A DNA stretch of 41,239 nt from positions 1-41,239 of the forward strand of contig NZ_JANXUG010000014.1 of assembly GCF_025352015.1 (NCBI RefSeq). Reading direction: 5' to 3'. This document shows positions 7,846-16,491 of the stretch, piece after piece. Under the pieces are notes generated by a model that did no database searches, was not told the origin of the DNA, and saw only the letters and a list, made by a program, of their open reading frames with translations. The DNA comes from Flavobacterium sp. GTDB taxonomy: Bacteria; Bacteroidota; Bacteroidia; Flavobacteriales; Flavobacteriaceae. Position 1 is the first letter of the stretch; every line of letters starts with the position of its first letter. The translations under genes and the position numbers were made by a program.

Positions 7846-9474
7846 ATGCCAAAAGGTTTCTTTCATGTACCAAAAGCGGTCAATGAACCCGTAAAATTAT
7901 ACGCTCCGAATTCTTCTGAAAAAATAGCAGTTTTAGACGCTTATAAAAAAATGTGGCACGAAACTATTGAAGTTTCAAATTACATTGGAGGTGAAGAAAT
8001 CAGAACTGGAAATACAAGAAATATAACTGCGCCGCATGACCATCAGCACGTTGTGGGTACATACCATTTAGCTGAAAAAAAACATATTGAGCAAGCTATT
8101 GTATCGGCTCTTGAAGCCAGAAAAAAATGGGCTACTATGGCCTGGGAGCACCGTGCTGCTATATTTTTAAAAGCGGCCGAATTAATTGCCGGACCTTACC
8201 GCTCCAAGATTAATGCCGCCACTATGATTGGGCAATCAAAAACCATTTATCAGGCAGAAATTGATGCCTCCTGCGAATTAATTGACTTCTTGCGTTATAA
8301 CGTAGAATTCATGACACAAATTTATAACGACCAACCCAAATCGGCTTCTGATGTTTGGAACCGAGTAGAATACCGTCCTTTGGAAGGTTTTGTGTATGCC
8401 ATAACTCCGTTTAATTTTACTGCTATTGCTGCCAATTTACCAGCAAGTGCTGCGCTTATGGGAAATGTTGTGGTTTGGAAACCAAGTGACAGCCAAGTGT
8501 TTTCGGCAAAAATTATTATTGATGTGTTCCAAGAAGCTGGCGTTCCAGATGGAGTTATCAATGTAGTTTTTGGTGATGCTGCGATGATTTCTGATACAAT
8601 TTTTGCAAGTCCAGATTTTGCTGGAGTTCATTATACAGGTTCCACTTTTGTATTCAAAGAAATCTGGAAAAAAATTGGAACTAACATACATACTTACAAA
8701 ACATATCCAAGAATTGTGGGCGAAACTGGAGGAAAAGATTTTATACTTGCCCATAAAAGTGCTAATGTAAAGCAAGTTGTGACCGGAATTACGCGTGGTG
8801 CTTTTGAATTTCAAGGGCAAAAATGTTCGGCTGCTTCTAGAGCTTACATTCCAAAAAGCTTGTGGTCAGCCTTAAAAAATCAATTGATTACCGATGTAAA
8901 ATCTATGAAAATGGGGTCACCCGAAGATTTTGGCAACTTCATTACAGCGGTAATTCATGAAGGTTCCTTTGATAAATTAGCAAGTTATATAGACCAAGCA
9001 AAAAAAGATTCGGATGCTGAAATTATCGTCGGTGGAAATTATGATAAATCAAAAGGATATTTCATAGAACCAACCGTTATTGTAACGACTAATCCAAAAT
9101 ACGCTACAATGGAAACCGAACTTTTTGGACCAATAATTACAATTTATGTTTATCACGACTCCAGGTGGGCTGAAACTTTAAAATTAGTTGATGAAACATC
9201 AGAGTATGCATTGACAGGAGCTATTTTTAGCCAAGACCGTTATGCCATTGAAGAAGCAACACAAGCATTACAAAACAGTGCTGGAAATTTCTATATCAAT
9301 GACAAGCCAACGGGCGCAGTTGTTGGCATGCAACCTTTTGGTGGTGCAAGAGCATCGGGAACCAATGATAAAGCGGGTTCTATGCAAAATTTATTGCGTT
9401 GGGTTTCACCACGAACCATCAAAGAAACCATGGTTACTCCCGAAGATTATCGTTATCCGTTTTTGGGAGAGTAA
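7846..9474 (+). CDS. pruA: L-glutamate gamma-semialdehyde dehydrogenase
   Basis: NAD-dependent aldehyde dehydrogenase oxidising delta1-pyrroline-5-carboxylate/glutamate semialdehyde to glutamate, the second step of proline breakdown. The 542-residue length fits the stand-alone P5CDH class found in Bacteroidota and animals, not the bifunctional PutA. The catalytic Glu293 is in VGETGGKDF and the nucleophile Cys327 in FQGQKCSAASRAY. The cofactor-binding segment YAITPFNFTAIAANLPASA and the C-terminal PFGGARASGTNDKAG are complete. It is monocistronic, with a hairpin terminator just after the stop. Confidence 0.96.
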   Translation: MPKGFFHVPKAVNEPVKLYAPNSSEKIAVLDAYKKMWHETIEVSNYIGGEEIRTGNTRNITAPHDHQHVVGTYHLAEKKHIEQAIVSALEARKKWATMAWEHRAAIFLKAAELIAGPYRSKINAATMIGQSKTIYQAEIDASCELIDFLRYNVEFMTQIYNDQPKSASDVWNRVEYRPLEGFVYAITPFNFTAIAANLPASAALMGNVVVWKPSDSQVFSAKIIIDVFQEAGVPDGVINVVFGDAAMISDTIFASPDFAGVHYTGSTFVFKEIWKKIGTNIHTYKTYPRIVGETGGKDFILAHKSANVKQVVTGITRGAFEFQGQKCSAASRAYIPKSLWSALKNQLITDVKSMKMGSPEDFGNFITAVIHEGSFDKLASYIDQAKKDSDAEIIVGGNYDKSKGYFIEPTVIVTTNPKYATMETELFGPIITIYVYHDSRWAETLKLVDETSEYALTGAIFSQDRYAIEEATQALQNSAGNFYINDKPTGAVVGMQPFGGARASGTNDKAGSMQNLLRWVSPRTIKETMVTPEDYRYPFLGE

Positions 9475-9500
9475 TTAGAAGAATAAAATACAACGTAATC

Positions 9501-9532
9501 AAAAGGCTCATTCAGTAATGTTTGAGCTTTTT
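9501..9532 (+). terminator. rho-independent terminator after pruA
   Basis: AAAAGGCTCA pairs with TGAGCTTTT across an AT-rich loop (one bulged G), ending in a T-run. Confidence 0.65.
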
Positions 9533-9569
9533 GATTATATTTACTTGTGAAAATCAAATACAAAAAATT

Positions 9570-10787
9570 ATGAAAAAAATTACAACGCTACTTTTCATAT
9601 TTGTCTCTGTACCTTTTTATGCGCAATGGTGGATTCCACAAAATTCAGGAGTAACAGCTAACTTAAATGATGTATGTGGTAACGGCGGAAATACTGTTGT
9701 CATAGTTGGCAACGGAGGGGTTATCTTAAAAACTACTGATGGTGGAACCCATTGGAATATCAAAGCATCTGGTACAATTGAAAATTTGACAAAAGTACAG
9801 TTTGTGAATGCTACTACTGGTTATGTTGTTGGCACATCAGGGACAATTCTTAAAACTATTGATGGCGGAGAAAACTGGACTTCAATAGCAACTGGAAATA
9901 CCATAAATCTGTATGGATTATCTTGTGTAAATGAAAGCATTTTTTACATCTCGGGCGACAATGGTTTGATAAAAAAAACAATTGATGTCGGGGCAAATTT
10001 TGTTACTCAAAACTATGGAACTACGTATTCATTCAAAACTATTCAGTTTCTAAACGAGCAGGTTGGGTATGCTTCAAGTTATGACTATTACGGCTATAAT
10101 AGCTATGCTTTTATAAAAACCACTGATGGAGGAACCACTTGGGCATTGGTTTCTTATCAGATTTCAACTTTCTACTTTCTAAATGAAAATATTGGCTTCG
10201 TAACTTCAGGTTCAGTTTATAAAACTATTGATGGCGGATTAAATTTAACAATTATGGGTGGTTCGATGGCTCCAGCAGCTGATTTATTTTCATTAAATGA
10301 AAATGAAGTTTGGAGTGTCGAAAACTCATTTACACTCTGTGGCTGTTCTTATTTTTGCATTGATAAAAGAAATTATACTATTTCAGGAGATATTCAGGAA
10401 GCACAAAATTGTTATGCTGATACTGCTGGGAACCCACCCTTTGAAGCAATCACTTTTGCAGATGCAACAAATGGCTATGCGGTTGGTAATCATGGGCTTA
10501 TTTACAAAAACACAACAGGGAATATGGAAAATTTAGGAATCACAGAACTTGATAAAGCCAATAGTGTAATAATTTATCCAAACCCAAGTTCAAATAGCAT
10601 TGTTGTAGAAAACAAAAGCGATAAACCTATACGTTCAATTATAATTTCGGATATGAATGGTCGAAAAATTTTAGCGACTACAATGGTCAATTCAACAATC
10701 GATATTAGTTCTTTTGCAAAAGGAGTTTATCTAGTAGGATTAACATTTGATGACAAGAGTATTACTCAAAAATTAATAAAACAGTAA
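9570..10787 (+). CDS. secreted YCF48/BNR-repeat protein with T9SS type A sorting domain
   Basis: 405-residue secreted protein. The signal peptide is MKKITTLLFIFVSVPFYAQ. The body has repeated beta-propeller-type blades marked by TTDGGTHWN, TIDGGENWTS, TTDGGTTWAL and TIDGGLN, as in YCF48/photosystem-stability-like and sialidase Asp-box proteins. The last 80 residues are a T9SS type A sorting domain (VIIYPNPSSNSIVVEN ... GVYLVGLTFDD ... KLIKQ). The start at ATG 9570 is preferred over TTG 9522 because it places the signal peptide first, and the earlier codon lies in the pruA terminator. It is probably exported by the T9SS and displayed or released at the surface. The ligand is unknown. Confidence 0.88.
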   Translation: MKKITTLLFIFVSVPFYAQWWIPQNSGVTANLNDVCGNGGNTVVIVGNGGVILKTTDGGTHWNIKASGTIENLTKVQFVNATTGYVVGTSGTILKTIDGGENWTSIATGNTINLYGLSCVNESIFYISGDNGLIKKTIDVGANFVTQNYGTTYSFKTIQFLNEQVGYASSYDYYGYNSYAFIKTTDGGTTWALVSYQISTFYFLNENIGFVTSGSVYKTIDGGLNLTIMGGSMAPAADLFSLNENEVWSVENSFTLCGCSYFCIDKRNYTISGDIQEAQNCYADTAGNPPFEAITFADATNGYAVGNHGLIYKNTTGNMENLGITELDKANSVIIYPNPSSNSIVVENKSDKPIRSIIISDMNGRKILATTMVNSTIDISSFAKGVYLVGLTFDDKSITQKLIKQ

Positions 10788-10903
10788 TCCATTTTCAATT
10801 GACAAATTAAGTATTCAATACTAAAAACTTTATTGTTAACTTATTTATATTTGGTTTTAAATATTTATAAATAAAAATCAAACCACGTCTTGAACTTTTT
10901 TTA

Positions 10904-10911
10904 TACATTTG
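10904..10911 (+). promoter_or_regulatory. -7 promoter box (TACATTTG) of the second T9SS cargo gene
   Basis: Exact TAnnTTTG match 43 bases before ATG 10954. It lies just downstream of the in-frame upstream codons, which supports the ATG at 10954. A weak TGGTTT/AAACCA hairpin (10852-10885) upstream may end the previous transcript. Confidence 0.5.
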
Positions 10912-10953
10912 GTAATTAATTATTTAAATGTCAATTTCATCAAAAAATATATT

Positions 10954-11985
10954 ATGAAAATAACACTACTTTTATCGTTCTTACTGCTAAATACCATTGG
11001 TTTTGCTCAACATCAGGTCAATTCTTTTTATAGCACCAACGGTTTTGTAAGTACGGCACTTGCAACTCCCACTCCACCAAATCAAGGTTCTGGTGGGATA
11101 AATCAAAACTGGACTTTTTCTGGCTTTGTTACTCTGGCTACTATAACTAATACAAATGTTGCTCCAACAGCGGCAGAAACTACAACATATCCTGGAACTA
11201 ATACTGTTATTGTATCCACTTCAACACAAGGAACGACTACAACAACAGGCAAAATTTTTACTAAAAACACAGCCGGAACTGTTTCGATAACTGGATTGGA
11301 TTCAACAGGATTGAACATCAATTTTAATGGTGGCTCGGGAGGAAGCGGGAATGCAACATTAGGGGCTTTTCCAATGGTTTATCCTTTCTCAAACACTGAT
11401 AATATTGTAAGTGGAACCTATAATTATGGCACCAATTCGGGAACATTTTCTGGAACATTGGCTACTACAGTTGATGGCTACGGCGTTTTAAATCTAACTG
11501 ATTTTGGATATTCGGGTAATGTAACCCGACTAAAAACAGTACTTTCAGTTACTTTGTACTTAAGCATTTTTCCTGTTGGAACAGCTTCTCAAACTACTTA
11601 TACTTATTATGATCCAAGTGACGCGACTAACAATTTTAAGTTTAGAAGTCTTAACACTGTTGTTGTAGCTTCTGCAGCTGGTATAAACCAAAATAATACG
11701 ACTTATGAAATTGGTTTCGTTCCTTTGTTATCAAATACTAATATCGCGTTACAATCCTTGTGGATACAAAATCCGGTGAGCAATGCTATTGAAATCAATT
11801 CGTCTAGCGCAATTGACAACGCCACAATTGTGATAACTGATTTGTTAGGAAAAACTATTTATCAAACAATAAACAACACAATCATAGGAAGTTTTGAAAT
11901 TCCTATTTCTTTGAATAAAGGAATATATCTAATCACTATTAATAATGAAAACGGAACTATAACTAAAAAAATTGTTAAGAGTTAA
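10954..11985 (+). CDS. secreted Thr/Gly-rich protein with T9SS type A sorting domain
   Basis: 343-residue secreted protein with signal peptide MKITLLLSFLLLNTIGFAQ. A low-complexity Thr-, Asn- and Gly-rich body (near residues 40-250) recognises no known catalytic domain. A C-terminal T9SS type A sorting domain follows (SLWIQNPVSNAIEINSS ... VITDLLGKTIYQT ... GIYLITINNENG ... KKIVKS). It probably passes through the T9SS whose Plug protein is encoded at 6020. ATG 10954 is chosen over the in-frame start at 10909 because the earlier one overlaps the promoter box and would bury the signal peptide. It ends at a terminator shared with convergent rsmG. Confidence 0.87.
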   Translation: MKITLLLSFLLLNTIGFAQHQVNSFYSTNGFVSTALATPTPPNQGSGGINQNWTFSGFVTLATITNTNVAPTAAETTTYPGTNTVIVSTSTQGTTTTTGKIFTKNTAGTVSITGLDSTGLNINFNGGSGGSGNATLGAFPMVYPFSNTDNIVSGTYNYGTNSGTFSGTLATTVDGYGVLNLTDFGYSGNVTRLKTVLSVTLYLSIFPVGTASQTTYTYYDPSDATNNFKFRSLNTVVVASAAGINQNNTTYEIGFVPLLSNTNIALQSLWIQNPVSNAIEINSSSAIDNATIVITDLLGKTIYQTINNTIIGSFEIPISLNKGIYLITINNENGTITKKIVKS

Positions 11986-11989
11986 AACT

Positions 11990-12017
11990 AAAAAAGTCCT
12001 TATTACAGGGCTTTTTT
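11990..12017. terminator. bidirectional terminator between T9SS cargo gene and rsmG
   Basis: AAAAAAGTCC pairs with GGGCTTTTTT (one G-T pair) around an 8-nt loop, with a T-run on either strand. Its right arm touches the rsmG stop codon (12017-12019), so the two convergent genes share it. Confidence 0.75.
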
Positions 12018-12646
12018 TATGATTTAAACTTAAGTGGTAAATGCACCACTTTTTTGGTTTCGAAGAATTCGTCAGAGAAAAATTCTGCAATATTATATTC
12101 GGTTGCTTTTGGGAAACCCTTCAATTCTTCTGTCAAATCGCCACCTTTTAAATAAAGAACTCCGTTATTCAACTTGTGTTTGTTCTGTTTCTTGATTTTG
12201 TCTTTTATCCATGAAACAAAATCGGGCATATTGGTCACAGCACGACTGACAATAAAATCATAATCGCCTTTCACATTCTCGGCACGCAATTGTTCAGCTT
12301 TTACATTTTTCAGCTCCAAAACATCGACAACAGCTTGTACTACTTTTATTTTTTTGGCAATCACATCAATCAAATAAAATCGCGTTTCGGGAAACAAAAT
12401 AGCCAACGGAATTCCAGGAAATCCTCCACCAGTACCAACGTCAAGAATATAAGACCCAGATTCAAAAGATTGAATTTTGGCAATTGCTAATGAATGTAAC
12501 ACATGATTGGTATATAATTGGTCGATATCTTTACGAGAAATTACATTAATTTTAGCATTCCAATCCTGATATAATGCTTCCAATTTTTGAAACTGTAGTA
12601 TTTGATTTTCAGTAAGATTAGGAAATTGTTTAATAATTTCTTCCAT
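12017..12646 (-). CDS. rsmG: 16S rRNA (guanine-527-N7)-methyltransferase
   Basis: RsmG (GidB) methylates G527 of 16S rRNA with S-adenosylmethionine. The 209 residues are the normal length. The SAM-binding motif ILDVGTGGGFPGIPLAILFP is at residues 68-87. Other RsmG-typical segments are NVISRKDIDQLYTNHVLHS (34-52) and DFIVSRAVTNMPDF. ATG 12646 is preferred to a TTG at 12664 because a minus-strand promoter box sits over the TTG. Confidence 0.95.
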   Translation of the reverse strand: MEEIIKQFPNLTENQILQFQKLEALYQDWNAKINVISRKDIDQLYTNHVLHSLAIAKIQSFESGSYILDVGTGGGFPGIPLAILFPETRFYLIDVIAKKIKVVQAVVDVLELKNVKAEQLRAENVKGDYDFIVSRAVTNMPDFVSWIKDKIKKQNKHKLNNGVLYLKGGDLTEELKGFPKATEYNIAEFFSDEFFETKKVVHLPLKFKS

Positions 12647-12661
12647 ACAATGAATTTTCAA

Positions 12662-12669
12662 CAAAAATA
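12662..12669 (-). promoter_or_regulatory. -7 promoter box of rsmG (minus strand TATTTTTG)
   Basis: The plus strand reads CAAAAATA, i.e. TATTTTTG on the minus strand, an exact TAnnTTTG match 16 bases before the rsmG ATG. Confidence 0.5.
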
Positions 12670-12724
12670 AAGCTTTTGGTTGATAATTATGATTTGTTTA
12701 TAATCTTTAAAAAATTATAATATT

Positions 12725-12732
12725 TATCTTTG
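12725..12732 (+). promoter_or_regulatory. -7 promoter box (TATCTTTG) of the desaturase gene
   Basis: Exact TAnnTTTG match 24 bases before ATG 12756, in the divergent gap from rsmG. Confidence 0.6.
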
Positions 12733-12755
12733 AGCTAAATTTGAAATACTTGTAA

Positions 12756-13850
12756 ATGGATACTACAACCCCAATATTTTCTAAAAACGATAATTTAAAA
12801 TTCTTTAGAACCTTAAATTCAAGAGTGAATAATTATTTCAAAGAAAACAATCTAGACAGAACTGGAAACTGGAAATTACACCTGAAAACAGTAGTAATGT
12901 TCACCATTTTTTTAACACCTTATTTTATTTTATTGGCAATGCACATGCCTATTTGGGAGTACCTTCTGCTCAATGTAGTAATAGGTGTTGGAATGGCAGG
13001 TGTTGGCATGAATGTTATGCACGACGGAAATCATGGTGCTTATTCCTCTAAATCTTGGGTGAATAAATTTATGGGAGGAAGCATTTATATTTTGGCTGGA
13101 AATGTTTACAACTGGCAAGTACAACACAACGTTTTGCACCACACCTATACTAATATTTTGGGACACGATGAAGATCTAGAAGCGGGAAGAATTATGCGTT
13201 TTACCAAAGAAGCAAAGTGGTATAAATTGCATAGATTTCAACATTTCTATTCGGTTTTTTTGTACGGATTGTTAACCTTCAACTGGGCAATTACTACAGA
13301 TTTTCTTCAAATGAAACGCTATTTGAAAAGAAATTTATCTTATGGTGAATTCAAAAAACCGGCTATTCGTTGGACAACTTTAATTATTACAAAAATTATC
13401 TATTTCTCTGTTTGGATTGTGGCGCCACTTGTCATGGGAATTGCATGGTGGAAAGTAGTTTTAGGTTTTTTAGTAATGCACTATACGGCTGGAGTTATTT
13501 TGAGTGTGGTTTTCCAATTGGCACACGTTGTTGCAGAAACCGAAAATCCTATTCCTGACGGCAATGGAGAAATCGAAAATACTTGGGCAATTCATCAATT
13601 ATTTACTACGGCAAATTTTGCTCCTAAAAACTGGTTTGTAAATTATTATACGGGAGGGTTAAATCATCAAGTAGAACATCATTTGTTCCCAAATATCAGC
13701 CATGTTCATTACGGTAAAATTGCCGAAATTGTAAAGCAAACAGCAGTAGAATGTGAGCTTCCTTATTACGAATTTAAAACAACAAGAGCTGCTATTATCT
13801 CGCATTTTAGACATTTGAGAGATTTGGGAAGACAGCCTCAAGTTGCATAA
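12756..13850 (+). CDS. membrane fatty-acid desaturase (QxxHH type)
   Basis: 364-residue integral membrane di-iron desaturase. All three His boxes are present: HDGNH (89-93), HNVLHH (124-129) and the third box NHQVEHH (304-309... ), where Gln replaces the first His. QxxHH is the signature of front-end (delta-5/delta-6-like) acyl-lipid or linoleoyl-CoA desaturases, but the fused cytochrome b5 domain of eukaryotic members is absent. At least four hydrophobic segments are visible, near residues 46-62, 70-87, 206-232 and 236-258. It is monocistronic, with its own promoter and a strong terminator. Regiospecificity cannot be read from sequence; a role in cold adaptation of membranes is an inference. 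Confidence 0.9.
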   Translation: MDTTTPIFSKNDNLKFFRTLNSRVNNYFKENNLDRTGNWKLHLKTVVMFTIFLTPYFILLAMHMPIWEYLLLNVVIGVGMAGVGMNVMHDGNHGAYSSKSWVNKFMGGSIYILAGNVYNWQVQHNVLHHTYTNILGHDEDLEAGRIMRFTKEAKWYKLHRFQHFYSVFLYGLLTFNWAITTDFLQMKRYLKRNLSYGEFKKPAIRWTTLIITKIIYFSVWIVAPLVMGIAWWKVVLGFLVMHYTAGVILSVVFQLAHVVAETENPIPDGNGEIENTWAIHQLFTTANFAPKNWFVNYYTGGLNHQVEHHLFPNISHVHYGKIAEIVKQTAVECELPYYEFKTTRAAIISHFRHLRDLGRQPQVA

Positions 13851-13858
13851 TCATTTAT

Positions 13859-13882
13859 AAAAACGCCTTAATAGGCGTTTTT
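13859..13882 (+). terminator. rho-independent terminator after the desaturase gene
   Basis: AAAAACGCC/GGCGTTTTT perfect 9-bp stem with a 6-nt loop, ending in Ts. Confidence 0.8.
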
Positions 13883-13907
13883 CATTTAACATAAATCACA
13901 CAACAGC

Positions 13908-15092
13908 ATGAGTATTTTATCGGACAGAATTAATAATTTATCTACATCCCAAACCCTTGCAATGGCAGCATTAGCAAGAGAATTAAAAGCACAAGGAAAA
14001 GACATCATCAGTTTAAGTTTGGGTGAACCCGATTTCAATACCCCCGATTTTATCAAAGAAGCCGCAAAAAAAGCAATCGATGAAAACTACAGCACCTATA
14101 GTCCAGTTGATGGTTATGTTGAGTTGAAAGATGCCATTTGCAGAAAATTCAAACGCGATAATAATTTAGACTATAAACCAGCAAACATAGTGGTTTCTAC
14201 TGGTGCCAAACAATCGTTATACAACATCGCGCAAGTAATGCTAAATGTTGGTGACGAGGTAATTCTTCCAGCTCCTTACTGGGTTTCCTATTTTGAAATC
14301 ATAAAATTGTCGGGGGGAATTCCTGTAGAAGTGCCAACTTCAGTTGAAAGCGATTTTAAAATCACAGCCGGGCAATTAGAAAAAGCTATTACTCCAAAAA
14401 CCAAAATGATGTGGTTCAGTTCACCATGCAATCCCAGTGGTTCGGTGTATAATCGTGAAGAGTTGTCGGCCATTGGTAAAGTATTAGAAAAATACCCAAA
14501 CATTTATATCGTTTCTGACGAAATCTACGAACACATTAATTTCTCTGGGACTTTCTGTAGTATTGGTTCTATTCCGGGATTATTTGAAAGAACAATTACT
14601 GTAAATGGTGTTGCCAAAGCTTTTGCCATGACCGGCTGGAGAATTGGATATATTGGAGCGCCTGAATTTATTGCTAAAGCCTGTACCAAAATGCAAGGGC
14701 AAGTTACTTCTGGAGCAAACTCTATTGCACAAAGAGCAACAATTACAGCAGTTGATGCAGACCCGAAAGTGTTAAACCAAATGGTTGCTGCTTTTAAAAA
14801 CAGGAGAGATTTAGTGGTGGGCTTGGCGAAAGCTATTCCTGGTATAAAACTTAACGTTCCTGAAGGTGCGTTCTATGTTTTTCCTGATGTTTCCTCTTAT
14901 TTTGGCAAAACGTTACGTGGCAAACTCATTGCCAACGCTGATGATTTCTCTATGTATTTATTGTCTGAAGCCAATGTGGCGACTGTAACCGGAGATGCTT
15001 TTGGTAATCCAAATTGCATCAGAATATCCTACGCCACAAGTGAAGAATTATTAACCGAAGCTTTCAAAAGGATTAAAGCAGCATTAATCTAA
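13908..15092 (+). CDS. PLP-dependent class I aminotransferase (aspartate aminotransferase type)
   Basis: 394-residue cytosolic fold-type I aminotransferase of the Ib subgroup. The N-terminal motif is SLGEPDFNTPDF (37-48), the cofactor-holding segment is WFSSPCNPSGSVY (169-181), and the Schiff-base lysine Lys237 is in NGVAKAFAMTGWRIGYIG. Substrate-carboxylate binding is suggested by the C-terminal RISYATS. Aspartate, aromatic or alanine specificity cannot be fixed from sequence; annotations of relatives usually read aspartate aminotransferase. It is preceded by the desaturase terminator and followed by a hairpin, so it is probably monocistronic. Confidence 0.9.
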   Translation: MSILSDRINNLSTSQTLAMAALARELKAQGKDIISLSLGEPDFNTPDFIKEAAKKAIDENYSTYSPVDGYVELKDAICRKFKRDNNLDYKPANIVVSTGAKQSLYNIAQVMLNVGDEVILPAPYWVSYFEIIKLSGGIPVEVPTSVESDFKITAGQLEKAITPKTKMMWFSSPCNPSGSVYNREELSAIGKVLEKYPNIYIVSDEIYEHINFSGTFCSIGSIPGLFERTITVNGVAKAFAMTGWRIGYIGAPEFIAKACTKMQGQVTSGANSIAQRATITAVDADPKVLNQMVAAFKNRRDLVVGLAKAIPGIKLNVPEGAFYVFPDVSSYFGKTLRGKLIANADDFSMYLLSEANVATVTGDAFGNPNCIRISYATSEELLTEAFKRIKAALI

Positions 15093-15102
15093 AACTACTG
15101 CA

Positions 15103-15121
15103 TTTAGTCATTTTGACTAAA
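15103..15121 (+). terminator. hairpin after the aminotransferase gene
   Basis: TTTAGTCA/TGACTAAA, an 8-bp stem with a 3-nt loop 11 bases after the stop codon. There is no real T-tract, so termination is only probable. Confidence 0.4.
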
Positions 15122-15400
15122 GAAAAATCTTAAATTTATTTATCATGTGATCTAATTTTACTGAACTCAAAGTATCGTACGCAAATCCAAATGAAAAAGT
15201 AATTTTTATATATCTATGCAAAAATACTTGATAATGCTGGCAAACTTTTATTGCTAACTATCAAACAGCGATAACTTTTTTTTGAAAAATCTATGTGTAT
15301 TAAAACTACATTTTTTTAACGGCAAAAAACACCCTTATTTTAATTTAATACATCACAATATCAATCAAAAAAATTATAAAGTAAAAAATAAAAGGACGAT

Positions 15401-15499
15401 TTAAAGAATAAAATATTTACACTAAAATTAGTATTCAAAACATTCTTTGCGCTAAATGTAGTGCTCACCAGTTGTTCCCACCGTAAATGTGTACCATAA
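15401..15499 (+). pseudogene. remnant of a small lipoprotein gene lacking a start codon
   Basis: Within the 427-bp gap before the pirin gene, one frame reads KNKIFTLKLVFKTFFALNVV then LTSCSHRKCVP, with TAA at 15497. It looks like the start of a lipoprotein: basic N-terminus, hydrophobic core, lipobox LTSC. No ATG, GTG or TTG precedes the hydrophobic part, and the codon where Met would be expected (15401) is TTA. It is likely a dead relic of 32 codons. The rest of the gap (15122-15400) shows only AT-rich sequence and a weak TTGATA/TATCAA hairpin near 15230-15262. Confidence 0.35.
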
Positions 15500-15519
15500 A
15501 ATTCATTAAATTTATTGAT

Positions 15520-16236
15520 ATGAAAAATACAGTCTTACACAAAGCCAATACCCGCGGTCACGCTGACCACGGTTGGCTGAATGCGCATCATACTTTTAGT
15601 TTCGCCAGCTACTATGACCCAAACCGAGTGCAATTTGGCGTATTACGAGTTTTGAATGACGACATTGTAGCACCGGGAATGGGTTTTGGTACTCATCCGC
15701 ACGATAACATGGAAATTATAACAATTCCGTTAGAAGGTGATTTGGCACACAAAGACAGCATGGGAAATACTGAAGTTATCAAATTTGGTGATGTTCAGGT
15801 AATGAGCGCCGGAACCGGAATTCAACATTCTGAATTCAATCCAAATCATGATAAAAGAACTAATTTGTTGCAAATTTGGGTGTTCCCTAAAGTGAGAAAT
15901 GTAGAACCGAGATACCAACAAATTACATTAGACACCACCGACAGACACAATAAATTACAACAAATACTTTCGCCTAATGCAGATGATGCTGGCGTTTGGA
16001 TTCACCAAGATGCTTGGTTTCACATGGGAAATTTAGATAAAGGGATTACCCTTGATTACGATCGCAAATTAGAAGGCAACGGTTTGTATGTTTTTGTGAT
16101 AAAAGGAAGCGTAAAAGTAGATGGTCAGGAATTAGAACAACGCGATGGTTTAGGGATTACTGATTTTGACAAAGTTACTTTTGAAGCTACTTCGTATGCC
16201 GAAGTTTTGCTGATAGAAGTGCCGATGGTACAGTAA
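15520..16236 (+). CDS. pirin family protein
   Basis: 238-residue bicupin. The N-terminal motif NTRGHADHGWLNAHHTFSFA and the metal-site motifs GTHPHDNMEII and GTGIQHSEFNP (His, His, His, Glu) are those of the YhhW-type pirins. Members bind iron and some show quercetin 2,3-dioxygenase activity; the physiological role in flavobacteria is not established. The start at ATG 15520 (MKNTVLHKANTRGH) is preferred over the upstream ATG 15487, which overlaps the lipoprotein relic. Confidence 0.9.
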   Translation: MKNTVLHKANTRGHADHGWLNAHHTFSFASYYDPNRVQFGVLRVLNDDIVAPGMGFGTHPHDNMEIITIPLEGDLAHKDSMGNTEVIKFGDVQVMSAGTGIQHSEFNPNHDKRTNLLQIWVFPKVRNVEPRYQQITLDTTDRHNKLQQILSPNADDAGVWIHQDAWFHMGNLDKGITLDYDRKLEGNGLYVFVIKGSVKVDGQELEQRDGLGITDFDKVTFEATSYAEVLLIEVPMVQ

Positions 16237-16280
16237 ATCAAAGAATGTGAAAAAATAACAAAACCTTTTAACAAAAACTG

Positions 16281-16475
16281 ATGTTACTTTTAATAACCCA
16301 GCCAACAGTGAAAACCGGAAGTATTGTTTTAAAAATTGCCAACAAACGATTTCTGTTTCGGGCTGCCGAGATAAAAGGTAGTTTTTCGTTGCCTACTTTC
16401 TATGAAAATTTTGATAGTATTAACGGTATTATTAATTCAGAAATGAAGAGCCAACTCGTGGAAATCGTAAATTAG
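16281..16475 (+). CDS. small hypothetical protein (64 residues)
   Basis: Open frame from ATG 16281 directly after the pirin gene (44-base gap). The product has a hydrophobic start (MLLLITQPTV), then KIANKRFLFRAAEIKGSFSL and an acidic tail. I do not recognise a family. There is no promoter box, no signal peptide cleavage site and no homologous neighbour. It could be cotranscribed with the pirin gene, a relic, or chance. Confidence 0.35.
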   Translation: MLLLITQPTVKTGSIVLKIANKRFLFRAAEIKGSFSLPTFYENFDSINGIINSEMKSQLVEIVN

Positions 16476-16491
16476 ATAGGGTTTTGGTTTA

